64,000 nt of DNA from Hydractinia symbiolongicarpus (Eukaryota > Cnidaria > Hydrozoa > Anthoathecata > Hydractiniidae), in assembly GCF_029227915.1 (NCBI RefSeq), contig NC_079883.1, positions 18,292,001-18,356,000 of the forward strand. Direction: 5' to 3'. The notes under the pieces were generated by a model that saw only the letters and a list, made by a program, of their open reading frames with translations, did no database searches and was not told where the DNA came from. Position numbers and translations under genes: made by a program. Shown here piece after piece: positions 34,891-49,500 of the stretch (positions are counted from its first letter, which is position 1; each line of letters begins with the position of its first letter).

Positions 34891-37800
34891 GTACACGTGT
34901 TTGACGGTGTTGTAAAGCCGTGGCGCTATGGAAAACAATTTGGGACTTCGTAGTCCTTTGAAAGTGGAAGGATAAGACCAATGATAACCTGCGCAGGCAT
35001 GTGCAACCACGTGATATACGTGTAAGGCCCTTATTAGTGTACAAGAGGCTATATTACAGCCCTTAGGGGCTTGTACGTGTGGCTGACGCTGTTATAAAGC
35101 CATGACACAATGGTAAACAACTTGGAACGTCGTAGTCCATTGAGAGTGGAAGGATTAGACGAATTGTAACCTGCGCAGGCACGTGGAACAACGCGAATTG
35201 GGTGTAAGGCCTTTATTAGGCTGCAAGAGGCCATATTACAGTCGTTAGACGCATGTACTTGTAGTTAACGGTGTTATAACGCCATGGCTCAATGGAAAAC
35301 GACTTGTGACGTCGTAGTCCATTGAGAGTGGAAGGATTAGACCAATGGTAACCTGCGCAGGCACGTGGAACAACGTGATTTATGTATACGGACTTTATTA
35401 GGCCGCAAAAGGCTATATTACAGCCTTTAGGGGCCTGTACACGTGTTTGACGGTGTTGTGAAGCCGTGGCGCTATGAAAAACAGCTTGGGACTTCGTAGT
35501 CCTTTGAGAGTGGAAGGATAAGACCAATGATAACCTGCGCAGGCACGTGCAACCACGTGATATACGTGTAGGGCCATTATTAGTGTACAAGAGGCTATAT
35601 TACAGCCCTTAGGGGCTTGTACGTGTGGCTGACGCTGTTATAAAGCCATGGCGCAATGAAAAACTACTTGGGACGTCGTAGTTCATTGAGAGTGGAAGGA
35701 TAAGACCAATGGTAACCTGCGCAGGCACGTGGAGCCACGTGATATACGTGTAAGGCCTTTATTAGGCTGCAAGAGGCAGCCTTTAGGGGCCTGTACACGT
35801 GGTTGACGGTGTTGTGAAGCCGTGGCCCTATGGAAAACAACTTGGGACGTCGTAGTCGATTGAGCGCGGAAGGATAAGACCAATGATAACCTGCGCAGGA
35901 ACGTGCAACCACGTGATGTACGTGTAAGGCCTTTTTTAGGGTACAAGAGGCTATATTACAGCCCTTAGGGGCCTGTGCGCGTGGCTGACGCTGTTATAAA
36001 GCCATGGCGCAATTGCAAACAACTTGGGACGTCGTAGTCCATTGAGAGTACATGGACTAGTCCGATCGTAACTTGGGCAGGCACGTGGAACTACGTTATT
36101 TATGTGTGCGGCCTCTATTAGGCAGCAAAAGGCCATACTATAGCCTTTAGAGGCCTGTACACGTGGCTGACTGTGTTATAAAGCCATGGCGCAATGGAAA
36201 ACCACTTGGGACGTCGTAGTGCATGGAGAGTGGAAGGATTACACCAATGCTAACCTGTGCAGGCACCTGCAACCACTTGATATACGTGTAAGGTCTTTAT
36301 TAGGCCGCAAGAGGCCATATTACAGTCGTTAGACGCATGTACTCGCAGTTAACGGTGTTATAACGCCATGGCGCAACGGAAAACGACTTGGGACGTCGTA
36401 GTCCATTCAGAGGGGAAGGATTAGATTAATGGTTACCTGCGCAGGAACGTGCAACCACGTGATATACGTGTAAGGCCTTTATTAGGGTACGAGAGGCTAT
36501 ATTACAGCCGTTTTGGGCCTGTACACGTGTTTGACGGTGTTGTAAAGCCGTGGCGCTATGGAAAACAACTTGGGACTTCGTAGTCCTTTGAGAGTGGAAG
36601 GATAAGACCAATGATAACCTGCGCAGGCATGTGCAACCACGTGATATACGTGTAAGGCCCTTATTAGTGTACAAGAGGCTATATTACAGCCCTTAGGGGC
36701 TTGTACGTGAGGCTGACGCTGTTATAAAGCCATGACACAATGGTAAACAACTTGGAACGTCGTAGTCCATTGAGAGTGGAAGGATTAGACGAATTGTAAC
36801 CTGCGCAGGCACGTGGAACAACGCGAATTGGGTGTAAGGCCTTTATTAGGCTGCAAGAGGCCATATTACAGTCGTTAGACGCATGTACTTGTAGTTAACG
36901 GTGTTATAACGCCATGGCGCAATGGAAAACGACTTGTGACGTCGTAGTCCATTGAGAGTGGAAGGATTAGACCAATGGTAACCTGCGCAGGCACGTGGAA
37001 CAACGTGATTTATGTATACGGACTTTATTAGGCCGCAAAAGGCCATATTACAGCCTTTAGGGGCTTGTACACGCGTTTGACGGTGTTGTGAAGCCGTGGC
37101 GCTATGAAAAACAACTTGGGACTTCGTAGTCCTTTGAGAGTGGAAGGATAAGACCAATGATAACCTGCGCAGGCACGTGCAACCACGTGATATACCTGTA
37201 AGGCCTTTATTAGTGTACAAGAGGCTATATTACAGCCTTTAGGGGCTTGTACGTGTGGCTGACGCTGTTATAAAGCCATGACACAATGGTAAACAACTTG
37301 GAACGTCGTAGTCCATTGAGAGTGGAAGGATTAGACGAATAGTAACCTGCGCAGGCACGTGGAACAACGCGAATTGAGTGTAAGGCCTTTATTAGGCTGC
37401 AAGAGGCCATATTACAGTCGTTAGACGCATGTACTTGTAGTTAACGGTGTTATAACGCCATGGCGCAATGGAAAACGACTTGTGACGTCGTAGTCCATTG
37501 AGAGTGGAAGGATTAGACCAATGGTAACCTGCGCAGGCACGTGGAACAACGTGATTTATGTATACGGACTTTATTAGGCCGCAAAAGGCCATATTACAGC
37601 CTTTAGGGGCCTGTACACGTGTTTGACGGTGTTGTGAAGCCGTGGCGCTATGAAAAACAACTTGGGACTTCGTAGTCCTTTGAGAGTGGAAGGATAAGAC
37701 CAATGATAACCTGCGCAGGCACGTGCAACCACGTGATATACGTGTAAGGCCTTTATTAGTGTACAAGAGGCTATATTACAGCCCTTAGGGGCTTGTACGT

Positions 37801-40800
37801 GTGGCTGACGCTGTTATAAAGCCATGGCGCAATGAAAAACTACTTGGGACGTCGTAGTTCATTGAGAGTGGAAGGAGAAGACTAATGGTAACCTGCGCAG
37901 GCACGTGCAACCACGTGATATATGTGTAAGGCCTTTATTAGGCTGCAAAAGGCCATATTACAGTCGTTAGACGCATATACCCGTAGTTAACGGTGTTATA
38001 ACGCCATGGCGCAATGGAAAACAACTTGGGACGTCGCAGTCCATTGAGAGTGGAAGGATAAGACCAATGGTAACTTGCGCAGGCACGTGCAACCACGTGA
38101 TATACGTGTAAGGCCTTTATTAGGGTACAAGAGGCTATATTGCAGCCCTTAGGGGCCTGTACCTGTACTTGACGGCGTTATAACGCCATGACACAATGGT
38201 AAACAAATTGTGACGTCGTAGTCCATTGAGAGTGGAAGGATTAGACCAATGGTAACCTGCGCAGGCACGTGGAACAACGTGATTCATGTATGCGGACTTT
38301 ATTAGGCCGCAAAAGGCCATATTACAGCCTTTAGGGGCCTGTACACGTGTTTGACGGTGTTGTAAAGCCGTGGCGCTATGGAAAACAACTTGGGACTTCG
38401 TAGTGCTTTGAGAGTGGAAGGATAAGACCAATGATAACCTGCGCAGGCATGTGCAACCACGTAATATACGTGTAAGGCCCTTATTAGTGTACAAGAGGCT
38501 ATATTACAGCCCTTAGGGGCTTGTACGTGTGGCTGACGCTGTTATAAAGCCATGACACAATGGTAAACAACTTGGAACGTCGTAGTCCATTGAGAGTGGA
38601 AGGATTAGACGAATAGTAACCTGCGCAGGCACGTGGAACAACGCGAATTGGGTGTAAGGCCTTTATTAGGCTGCAAGAGGCCATATTACAGTCGTTAGAC
38701 GCATGTACTTGTAGTCAACGGTGTTATAACGCCATGGCGCAATGGAAAACGACTTGTGACGTCGTAGTCCATTGAGAGTGGAAGGATTAGACCAATGGTA
38801 ACCTGCGCAGGCACGTGGAACAACGTGATTTATGTATACGGACTTTATTAGGCCGCAAAAGGCCATATTACAGCCTTTAGGGGCCTGTACACGTGTTTGA
38901 CGCTGTTATAAAGCCATGGCGCAATGAAAAACTACTTGGGACGTCGTAGTTCATTGAGAGTGGAAGGAGAAGACTAATGGTAACCTGCTCAGGCACGTGC
39001 AACCACGTGATATATGTGTAAGGCCTTTATTAGGCTGCAAAAGGCCATATTACAGTCGTTAGACGCATGTACCCGTAGTTAATGGTGTTATAACGCCATG
39101 GCGCAATGGAAAACAACTTGGGACGTCGTAGTCCATTGAGAGTGGAAGGATAAGACCAATGGTAATTTGCGCTGGCACGTGCAACCACGTGATATACGTG
39201 TAAGGCCTTTATTAGGGTACAAGAGGCTATATTACAGCCCTTAGGGGCTTGTACGTGTGGCTGACGCTGTCATAAAGCCATGGCGCAATGAAAAACTACT
39301 TGGAACGTCGTAGTTCATTGAGAGTGGAAGGATAAGACCAATGGTAACCTGCGAAGGCACGTGGAACCACGTGATATACGTGTAAGGCCTTTATTAGGCT
39401 GCAAGAGGCAGCCTTTAGGGGCCTGTACACGTGGGTGACGGTGTTGCGAAGCCGTGGCCCTTTGGAAAACAACTTGGGACGTCGTAGTCGATTGAGCGCG
39501 GAAGGATAAGACCAATGATAACCTGCGCAGGAACGTGCAACCACGTGATATACGTGTAAGGCCTTTATTAGGGTACAAGAGGCTATATTACAGCCCTTAG
39601 GGGCCTGTGCGCGTGGCTGACGCTGTTATAAAGCCATGGCGCAATTGCAAACAACTTGGGACGTCGTAGTCCATTGAGAGTACATGGACTAGTCCGATCA
39701 TAACTTTGGCAGGCACGTGGAACTACGTGATTTATGTGTGCGGCCTCTATTAGGCAGCAAAAGGCCATACTATAGCCTTTAGAGGCCTGTACACGTGGCT
39801 GACTGTGTTATAAAGCCATGGCGCAATGGAAAACCACTTGGGACGTCGTAGTGCATGGAGAGTGGAAGGATTACACCAATGCTAACCTGTGCAGGCACGT
39901 GCAACCACTTGATATACGTGTAAGGTCTTTATTAGGCCGCAAGAGGCCATATTACAGTCGTTAGACGCATGTACTCGCAGTTAACGGTGTTATAACGCCA
40001 TGGCGCAACGGAAAACGACTTGGGACGTCGTAGTCCATTGAGAGGGGAAGGATTAGACCAATGGTAACCTGCGCAGGAACGTGCAACCACGTGATATACG
40101 TGTAAGGCCTTTATTAGGGTACAAGAGGTTATATTACATCCGTTTGGGGCCTGTGCGCGTGGCTGACGCTGTTATAAAGCTATGGCGCAATGGAAAACAA
40201 CTTGGGACGTCGTAGTCCTTTGAGAGTGGAAGGATAAGACCAATGATAACCTGCGCAGGCACGTGCAACCACGTGATATACGTGTAAGGCCCTTATTAGT
40301 GCACAAGAGGCTATATTACAGCCCTTAGGGGCTTGTACGTGTGGCTGACGCTGTTATAAAGCCATGGCGCAATGAAAAACTACTTGGGACGTCGTAGTTC
40401 ATTGAGAGTGGAAGGAGAAGACTATTGGTAACCTGCGCAGACACGTGCAACCACGTGATATATGTGTAAGGCCTTTATTAGGCTGCAAAAGGCCATATTA
40501 CAGTCGTTGGACGCATGTACCCGTAGTTAACGGTGTTATAAGCCATGGCGCAATGGAAAACAACTTGGGACGTCGCAGTCCATTGAGAGTGGAAGGATAA
40601 GACCAATGGTAACTTACGCTGGCACGTGCAACCACGTGATATACGTGTAAGGCCTTTATTAGGGTACAAGAGGCTATATTACAGCCCTTAGGGGCTTGTA
40701 CCTGTACTTGACGGCGTTATAACGCCATGACACAATGGTAAACAACTTGGAACGTCGTAGTCCATTGAGAGTGGAAGGATTAGACGAATAGTAACCTGCG

Positions 40801-43505
40801 CAGGCACGTGGAACAACGCGAATTGTGTGTACGGCCTTTATTAGGCTGCAAAAGGTCATATTACAGCCTTTAGAGGCCTGTACCTGTACTTGACGGCGTT
40901 ATAACGCCATGACACAATGGTAAACTTCTTGGAACGTCGTAGTCCATTGACAGTGGAAGGATTAGACGAATAGTAACCTGCGCAGGCACGTGGAACAACG
41001 CGAATTGGGTGTACGGCCTTTAATAGGCTGCAAAAGGTCATATTACAGCCTTTAGAGACCTGTACACGTGGTTGACGGTGTTATAAAGCCATGGCGCAAC
41101 GGAAAACGACTTGGGACGTCGTAGTCCATTGAGAGGGGAAGGATTAGACCAATGGTAACCTGCGCAGGCACGTGGAACAACGTGATTTATGTATACGGAC
41201 TTTATTAGGCCGCAAAAGGCCATATTACAGCCTTTAGGGGCCTGTACACGTGTTTGACGGTGTTGTGAAGCCGTGGCGCTATGAAAAACAACTTGGGACT
41301 TCGTAGTCCTTTGGGAGTGGAAGGATAAGACCAATGATAACCTGCGCAGGCACGTGCAACCACGTGATATACGTGTAAGTCCTTTATTAGTGTACAAGAG
41401 GCTATATTACAGCCCTTAGGGGCTTGTACGTGTGGCTGACGCTGTTATAAAGCCATGGCGCAATGAAAAACTACTTGGGACGTCGTAGTTCATTGAGAGT
41501 GGAAGGAGAAGACTAATGGTAACCTGCGCAGGCACGTGCAACCACGTGATATATGTGTAAGGCCTTTATTAGGCTGCAAAAGGCCATATTACAGTCGTTA
41601 GACGCATGTACCCGTAGTTAACGGTGTTATAACGCCATGGCGCAATGGAAAACAACTTGGGACGTCGTAGTCCATTGAGAGTGGAAGGATAAGACCAATG
41701 GTAACTTGCGCAAGCACGTGCAACCACGTGATATACGTGTAAGGCCTTTATTAGGGTACAAGAGGCTATATTGCAGCCCTTAGGGGCCTGTACCTGTACT
41801 TGACGGCGTTATAACGCCATGACACAATGGTAAACAACTTGGAACGTCGTAGTCCATTGAGAGTGGAAGGATAAGACCAATGGTAACCTGCGCAGGCACG
41901 TGGAACCTCGTGATATACGTGTAAGGCCTTTATTAGGCTGCAAGAGGCAGCCTTTAGGGGCCTGTACACGTGGTTGACGGTGTTGTGAAGCCGTGGCCCT
42001 TTGGAAAACAACTTGGGACGTCGTAGTCGATTGAGCACGGAAGGATAAGACCAATGATAACCTGCGCAGGAACGTGCAACCACGTGATATACGTGTAAGG
42101 CCTTTATTAGGGTACAAGAGGCTATATTACAGCCCTTAGGGGCCTGTGCGCGTGGCTGACGCTGTTATAAAGCCATGGCGCAATTGCAAACAACTTGGGA
42201 CGTCGTAGTCCATTGAGAGTACATGGACTAGTCCGATCATAACTTTGGCAGGCACGTGGAACTACGTGATTTATATGTGCGGCCTCTATTAGGCAGCAAA
42301 AGGCCATACTATAGCCTTTAGAGGCCTGTACACGTGGCTGACTGTGTTATAAAGCCATGGCGCAATGGAAAACCACTTGGGACTTCGTAGTCCTTTGAGA
42401 GTGGAAGGATAAGACCAATGATAACCTGCGCAGGCACGTGCAACCACGTGATATACGTGTAAGGCCTTTATTAGGGTACAAGAGGCTATATTGCAGCCCT
42501 TAGGGGCCTGTACCTGTACTTGACGGCGTTATAACGCCATGGCGCAACGGAAAACGACTTGGGACTTCGTAGTCCATTGAGAGGGGAAGGATTAGACCAA
42601 TGTTAACCTGCGCAGGATCGTGCAACCACGTGATATACGTGTAAGGCCTTTATTAGTGTACAAGAGGCTATATTACAGCCCTTAGGGGCTTGTACGTGTG
42701 GCTGACGCTGTTACAAAGCCATGGCGCAATGAAAAACTATTTGGGACGTCGTAGTTCATTGAGAGTGGAAAGATAAGACCAATGGTAACCTGCGCAGGCA
42801 CGTGGAACCACGTGATATACGTGTAAGGCCTTTATTAGGGTACAAGAGGCTATATTACAGCCCTTAGGGGCCTGTGCGCGTGGCTGACGCTGTTATAAAG
42901 CCATGGCGCAATTGCAAACAACGTGGGACGTCGTAGTCCATTGAGAGTACATGGACTAGTCTGATCGTAACTTGGGTAGGCACGTGGAACTACGTGATTT
43001 ATGTGTGCGGCCTCTATTAGGCAGCAAAAGGCCATACTATAGCATTTAGAGGCCTGTACACGTGGCTGACTGTGTTATAAAGCCATGGCGCAATGGAAAA
43101 CCACTTGGGACGTCATAGTGCATGGAGAGTGGAAGGATTACACCAATGCTAACCTGTGCAGGCACGTGCAACCACTTGATATACGTGTAAGGTCTTTATT
43201 AGGCCGCAAGAGGCCATATTACAGTCGTTAGACGCATGTACTCGTAGTTAACGGTGTTATAACGCCATGGCGCAACGGAAAACGACTTGGGACTTCGTAG
43301 TCCATTGAGAGGGGAAGGATTAGACCAATGGTAACCTGCGCAGGAACGTGCAACCACGTGATATACGTGAAATGCCTTTATTAGGGTACAAGAGGCTATA
43401 TTACAGCCGTTAAGGGCCTGTGCGCGTGGCTGACGCTGTTATAAAGCTATGGCGCAATGGAAAACAACTTGGGACGTCGTAGTCCATTGAGAGTGGAATG
43501 ATAAT

Positions 43506-46500
43506 ACCAATGGTAATCTGCGCAGGCACGTGCAACCACGTGATATACGTGTAAGGCCTTTATTAGGCTGCAAGAGGCCATATTACAGTCGTTAGACGCA
43601 TGTACTTGTAGTTAACGGTGTTATAACGCCATGGCGCAATGGAAAACAACTTGGGACGTCGTAGTCCATTGAGAGTGGAAGGATAAGACCAATTGTAACC
43701 TGCGCAGGCACGTGCAACCACGTGATTTATGTGTACGGCCTCTATTAGGCAGCAAAAGGCCATGCTATAGACGTTAGAGGCCTGTACACGTGGCTGACTG
43801 TGTTATAAAGCCGTGTCGCGATGGAAAACCACTTGGGACGTCGTAGTCCATTGAGAGTGGAAGGATTATACCAATGCTAACCTGTGCAGGCACGTGCAAC
43901 CACGTGATATACGTGTAAGGCCTTTTTTAGTGTACAAGAGGCCATATTGCAGTCGTTAGACGCATGTACTCGTAGTTAACGGTGTTATAACGCCATGGCG
44001 GAATGGAAAACGACTTGGGACGTCGTAGTCCATTGAGAGTGGAAGGATAAGACCAATGGTAACCTGCGCAGGCACGTGGAACAACGTGATTTATGTATGC
44101 GGACTTTATTAGGGCGCAAAAGGCCATATTACAGCCTTTAGGGGGCGGTACACGTGGTTGACGGTCTTATAACGCCGTGGCGCTATGGAAAACCACTTGG
44201 GACGTCGTAGTCCATTGAGAGTGGAAGGATAAGACCAATGCTAACCTGCGCAGGCACGTGCAACCACGTGATATACGTGTAAGGCCTTTATTAGGCTGCA
44301 AGAGGCCATATTATAGTCGTTAGACGCATGCACTTGTAGTTAACGGTGTTATAACGCCATGGCGCAATGGAAAACGACTTGTGACGTCGTAGTCCATTGA
44401 GAGTGGAAAGATTAGACAAATGGTAACCTGCGCAGGCACGTGGAACAACGTGATTTATGTATACGGACTTTATTAGGCCGCAAAAGGCCATATTACAGCC
44501 TTTAGGGGCTTGTACACGTGTTTGACGGTGTTGTAAAGCCGTGGCGCTATGGAAAACAACTTGGGACTTCGTAGTCCTTTGAGAGTGGAAGGATAAGACC
44601 AATGATAACCTGCGCAGGCACGTGCAACCACGTGATATACGTGTAGGGTCATTATTAGTGTACAAGAGGCTATATTACAGCCCTTAGGGGCTTGTACGTG
44701 TGGCTGACGCTGTTATAAAGCCATGGCGCAATGAAAAACTACTTGGGACGTCGTAGTTCATTGGGAGTGGAAGGATAAGACCAATGGTAACCTGCGCAGG
44801 CACGTGGAACCACGTGATATACGTGTAAGGCCTTTATTAGGCTGCAAGAGGCAGCGTTTAGGGGCCTGTACACGTGGCTGACGGTGTTGTGAAGCCGTGG
44901 CCCTTTGGAAAACAACTTGGGACGTCGTAGTCGATTGAGCGCGGAAGGATAAGACCAATGATAACCTGCGCAGGAACGTGCAACCACGTGATATACGTGT
45001 AAGGCCTTTATTAGGCTGCAAGAGGCCATATTACAGCCCTTAGGGGCCTGTGCGCGTGGCTGACGCTGTTATAAAGCCATGGCGCAATTGCAAACAACTT
45101 GGGACGTCGTAGTCCATTGAGATTACATGGACTAGTCCGATCGTAACTTGGGCAGGCACGTGGAACTACGTGATTTATGTGTGCGGCCTCTATTAGGCAG
45201 CAAAAGGCCATACTATAGCCTTTAGAGACCTGTACACGTGGCTGACTGTGTTATAAAGCCATGGCGCAATGGAAAACCACTTGGGACGTCGTAGTGCATG
45301 GAGAGTGGAAGGATTACACCAATGCTAATCTGTGCAGGCACGTGCAACCACTTGATATACGTGTAAGGTCTTTATTAGGCCGCAAGAGGCCATATTACAG
45401 TCGTTAGACGCATGTACTCGCAGTTAACGGTGTTATAACGCCATGGCGCAACGGAAAACGACTTGGGACGTCGTAGTCCATTGAGAGGGGAAGGATTAGA
45501 CCAATGGTAACCTGCGCAGGAACGTGCAACCACGTGATATACGTGTAGGGCCTTTATTAGGGTACAAGAGGCTATATTACAGCCGTTTGGGGCCTGTGCG
45601 CGTGGCTGACGCTGTTATAAAGCTATGGCGCAATGGAAAACAACTTGGGACGTCGTAGTCCATTGAGAGTGGAAGGATAAGACCAATGGTAACCTGCGCA
45701 GGCACGTGGAACAACGCGAATTGGGTGTAAGGCCTTTATTAGGCTGCAAGAGGCCATATTACAGTCGTTAGACGCATGTACTTGTAGTTAACGGTGTTAT
45801 AACGCAATGGCGCAATGGAAAACGACTTGTGACGTCGTAGTCCATTGAGAGTGGAATGATTAGACCAATGGTAACCTGCGCAGGCACGTGGAACAACGTG
45901 ATTTATGTATACGGACTTTATTAGGCCGCAAAAGGCCATATTACAGCCTTTAGGGGCCTGTACACGTGTTTGAAGGTGTTGTGAAGCCGTGGCGCTATGA
46001 AAAACAACTTGGGACTTCGTAGTCCTTTGAGAGTGGAAGGATAAGACCAATGATAACCTGCGCAGGCACGTGCAACCACGTGATATACGTGTAAGGCCTT
46101 TATTAGTGTACAAGAGGCTATATTACAGCCCTTAGGGGCTTGTACGTGTGGCTGACGCTGTTATAAAGCCATGGCGCAATGAAAAACTACTTGGGACGTC
46201 GTAGTTCATTGAGGGTGGAAGGATTAGACCAATGGTAACCTGCGCAGGCACGTGGAACAACGTGATTTATGTATACGGACTTTATTAGGCCGCAAAAGGC
46301 CATATTACAGCCTTTAGGGGCCTGTACACGTGTTTGACGGTGTTGTGAAGCCGTGGCGCTATGAAAAACAACTTGGAACTTCGTAGTCTTTTGAGAGTGG
46401 AAGGATAAGACCAATGATAATCTGCGCAGGCACGTGCAACCACGTGATATACGTGTAAGGCCTTTATTAGTGTACAAGAGGCTATATTACAGCCCTTAGG

Positions 46501-49500
46501 GGCTTGTACGTGTGGCTGACGCTGTTATAAAGCCATGGCGCAATGAAAAACTACTTGGGACGTCGTAGTCCATTGAGAGTGGAAGGATAAGACCAATGGT
46601 AACTTGCGCAGGCACGTGGAACCACGTGATATACGTGCAAGGCCTTTATTAGGGTACAAGAGGCTATATTACAGCCCTTAGGGGCTTGTACGTGTGGCTG
46701 ACGCTGTTATAAAGCCTTGGCGCAATGAAAAACTACTTGGGACGTCGTAGTTCATTGAGAGTGGAAGGATAAGACCAATGGTAACCTGCGCAGGCACGTG
46801 GAACCACGTGATATACGTGTAAGGCCTTTATTAGGCTGCAAGAGGCAGCCTTTAGGGGCCTGTACACGTGGTTGACGGTGTTGTGAAGCCGTGGCCCTTT
46901 GGAAAACAACTTGGGACGTCGTAGTCGATTGAGCGCGAAAGGATAAGACCAATGATAACCTGCGCAGGCACGTGCAACCACGTGATATACGTGTAGGGCC
47001 ATTATTAGTGTACAAGAGGCTATATTACAGCCCTTAGGGGCTTGTACGTGTGGCTGACGCTGTTATAAAGCCATGGCGCAATGAAAAACTACTTGGGACG
47101 TCGTAGTTCATTGAGAGTGGAAGGATAAGACCAATGGTAACCTGCGCAGGCACGTGGAGCCACGTGATATACGTGTAAGGCCTTTATTAGGCTGCAAGAG
47201 GCAGCCTTTAGGGGCCTGTACACGTGGTTGACGGTGTTGTGAAGCCGTGGCCCTATGGAAAACAACTTGGGACGTCGTAGTCGATTGAGCGCGGAAGGAT
47301 AAGACCAATGATAACCTGCGCAGGAACGTGCAACTACGTGATATACGTGTAAGGCCTTTATTAGGGTACAAGAGGCTATATTACAGCCCTTAGGGGCTTG
47401 TACGTGTGGCTGACGCTGTTATAAAGCCATGGCGCAATGAAAAACTACTTGGGACGTCGTAGTTCATTGAGAGTGGAAGGATAAGACCAATGCTAACCTG
47501 TGCAGGCACGTGCAACCACTTGATATACGTGTAAGGTCTTTATTAGGCCGCAAGAGGCCAAATTACAGTCGTTAGACGCATGTACTCGCAGTTAACGGTG
47601 TTATAACGCCATGGCGCAACGGAAAACGACTTGGGACGTCGTAGTCCATTGAGAGGGGAAGGATTAGACCAATGGTAACCTGCGCAGGAACGTGCAACCA
47701 CGTGATATACGTGTAAGACCTTTATTAGGGTACGAGAGGCTATATTACAGCCGTTTGGGGCCTGTACACGTGTTTGACGGTGTTTTAAAGCCGTGGCGCT
47801 ATGGAAAACAACTTGGGACTTCGTAGTCCTTTGAGAGTGGAAGGATAAGACCAATGATAACCTGCGCAGGCATGTGGAACCACGTGATATACGTGTAAGG
47901 CCCTTATTAGTGTACAAGAGGCTATATTACAGCCCTTAGGGGCATGTCCGTGTGGCTGACGCTGTTATAAAGCCATGACACAATGGTAAACAACTTGGAA
48001 CGTCGTAATCCATTGAGAATGGAAGGATTAGACGAATTGTAACCTGCGCAGGCACGTGGAACAACGCGAATTGGGTGTAAGGCCTTTATTAGGCTGCAAG
48101 AGGTCATATTACAGTCGTTAGACGCATGTACTTGTAGTTAACGGTGTTATAACGCCATGGCGCAATGGAAAACGACTTGTGACGTCGTAGTCCATTGAGA
48201 GTGGAAGGATTAGACCAATGGTAACCTGCGCAGGCACGTGGAACAACGTGATTTATGTATACGGACTTTATTAGGCCGCAAAAGGCCATATCACAGCCTT
48301 TAGGGGCCTGTACACGTGTTTGACGGTGTTGTGAAGCCGTGGCGCTATGAAAAACAACTTGGGACTTCGTAGTCCTTTGAGAGTGGAAGGATAAGACCAA
48401 TGATAACCTGCGCAGGCACGTGCAACCACGTGATATACGTGTAAGGCCTTTATTAGGCTGCAAGAGGCAGCCTTTAGGGGCCTGTACACGTGGTTGACGG
48501 TGTTGTGAAACCGTGGCCCTTTGGAAAACAACTTGGGACGTCGTAGTCGATTGAGCGCGGAAGGATAAGACCAATGATAACCTGCGCAGGAACGTGCAAC
48601 CACGTGATATACGTGTAAGGCCTTTATTAGGGTACAAGAGGCTATATTACAGCCCTTAGGGGCCTGTGCGCGTGGCTGACGCTGTTATAAAGCCATGGCG
48701 CAATTGCAAATAACTTGGGACGTCGTAGTCCATTGAGAGTACATGGACTAGTCCGATCGTAACTTGGGCAAGCACGTGGAACTACGTGATTTATGTGTGC
48801 GGCCTCTATTAGGCAGCAAAAGGCCATACTATAGCCTTTAGAGGCCTGTACACGTGGCTGACTGTGTTATAAAGCCATGGCGCAATGGAAAACCACTTGG
48901 GACGTCGTAGTGCATGGAGAGTGGAAGGATTACACCAATGCTAACCTGTGCAGGCACGTGCAACCACTTGATATACGTGTAAGGTCTTTATTAGGCCGCA
49001 AGAGGCCATATTACAGTCGTTAGACGCATGTACTCGCAGTTAACGGTGTTATAACGCCATGGCGCAACGGAAAACGACTTGGGACGTCGTAGTCCATTGA
49101 GAGGGGAAGGATTAGACCAATGGTACCCTGCGCAGGAACGTGCAACCACGTGATATACGTGTAAGGCCTTTATTAGGGTACAAGAGGCTATATTACATCC
49201 GTTTGGGGCCTGTGCGCGTGGCTGACGCTGTTATAAAGCTATGGCGCAATGGAAAACAACTTGGGACGTCGTAGTCCATTGAGAGTGGAAGGATAAGACC
49301 AATGGTAACCTGCGCAGGCACGTGGAACAACGTGATTTTTGTATGCGGACTTTATTAGGGCGCAAACACACACTGTACACGTGTTTGACGGTGTTGTAAA
49401 GCCGTGGCGCTATGGAAAACAATTTGGGACTTCGTAGTCCTTTGAAAGTGGAAGGATAAGACCAATGATAACCTGCGCAGGCATGTGCAACCACGTGATA

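Larger units (their letters stand above)
29022..43505. repeat. Large higher-order repeat, copy 1 (14,484 bp, 80 monomers)
   Basis: Sequence from 29,022 matches sequence from 43,506 at a constant offset of 14,484 up to about 41,099, and at offset 14,848 from 41,137 to the end. Long open frames in the two copies translate almost identically: of about 35 pairs compared I noted two amino-acid differences outside the replaced tract. The length equals 80 monomers minus 76 bp, explained by seven 8-bp deletion monomers, one 19-bp deletion (34,880) and one lost base near 40,540. Confidence 0.92.
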
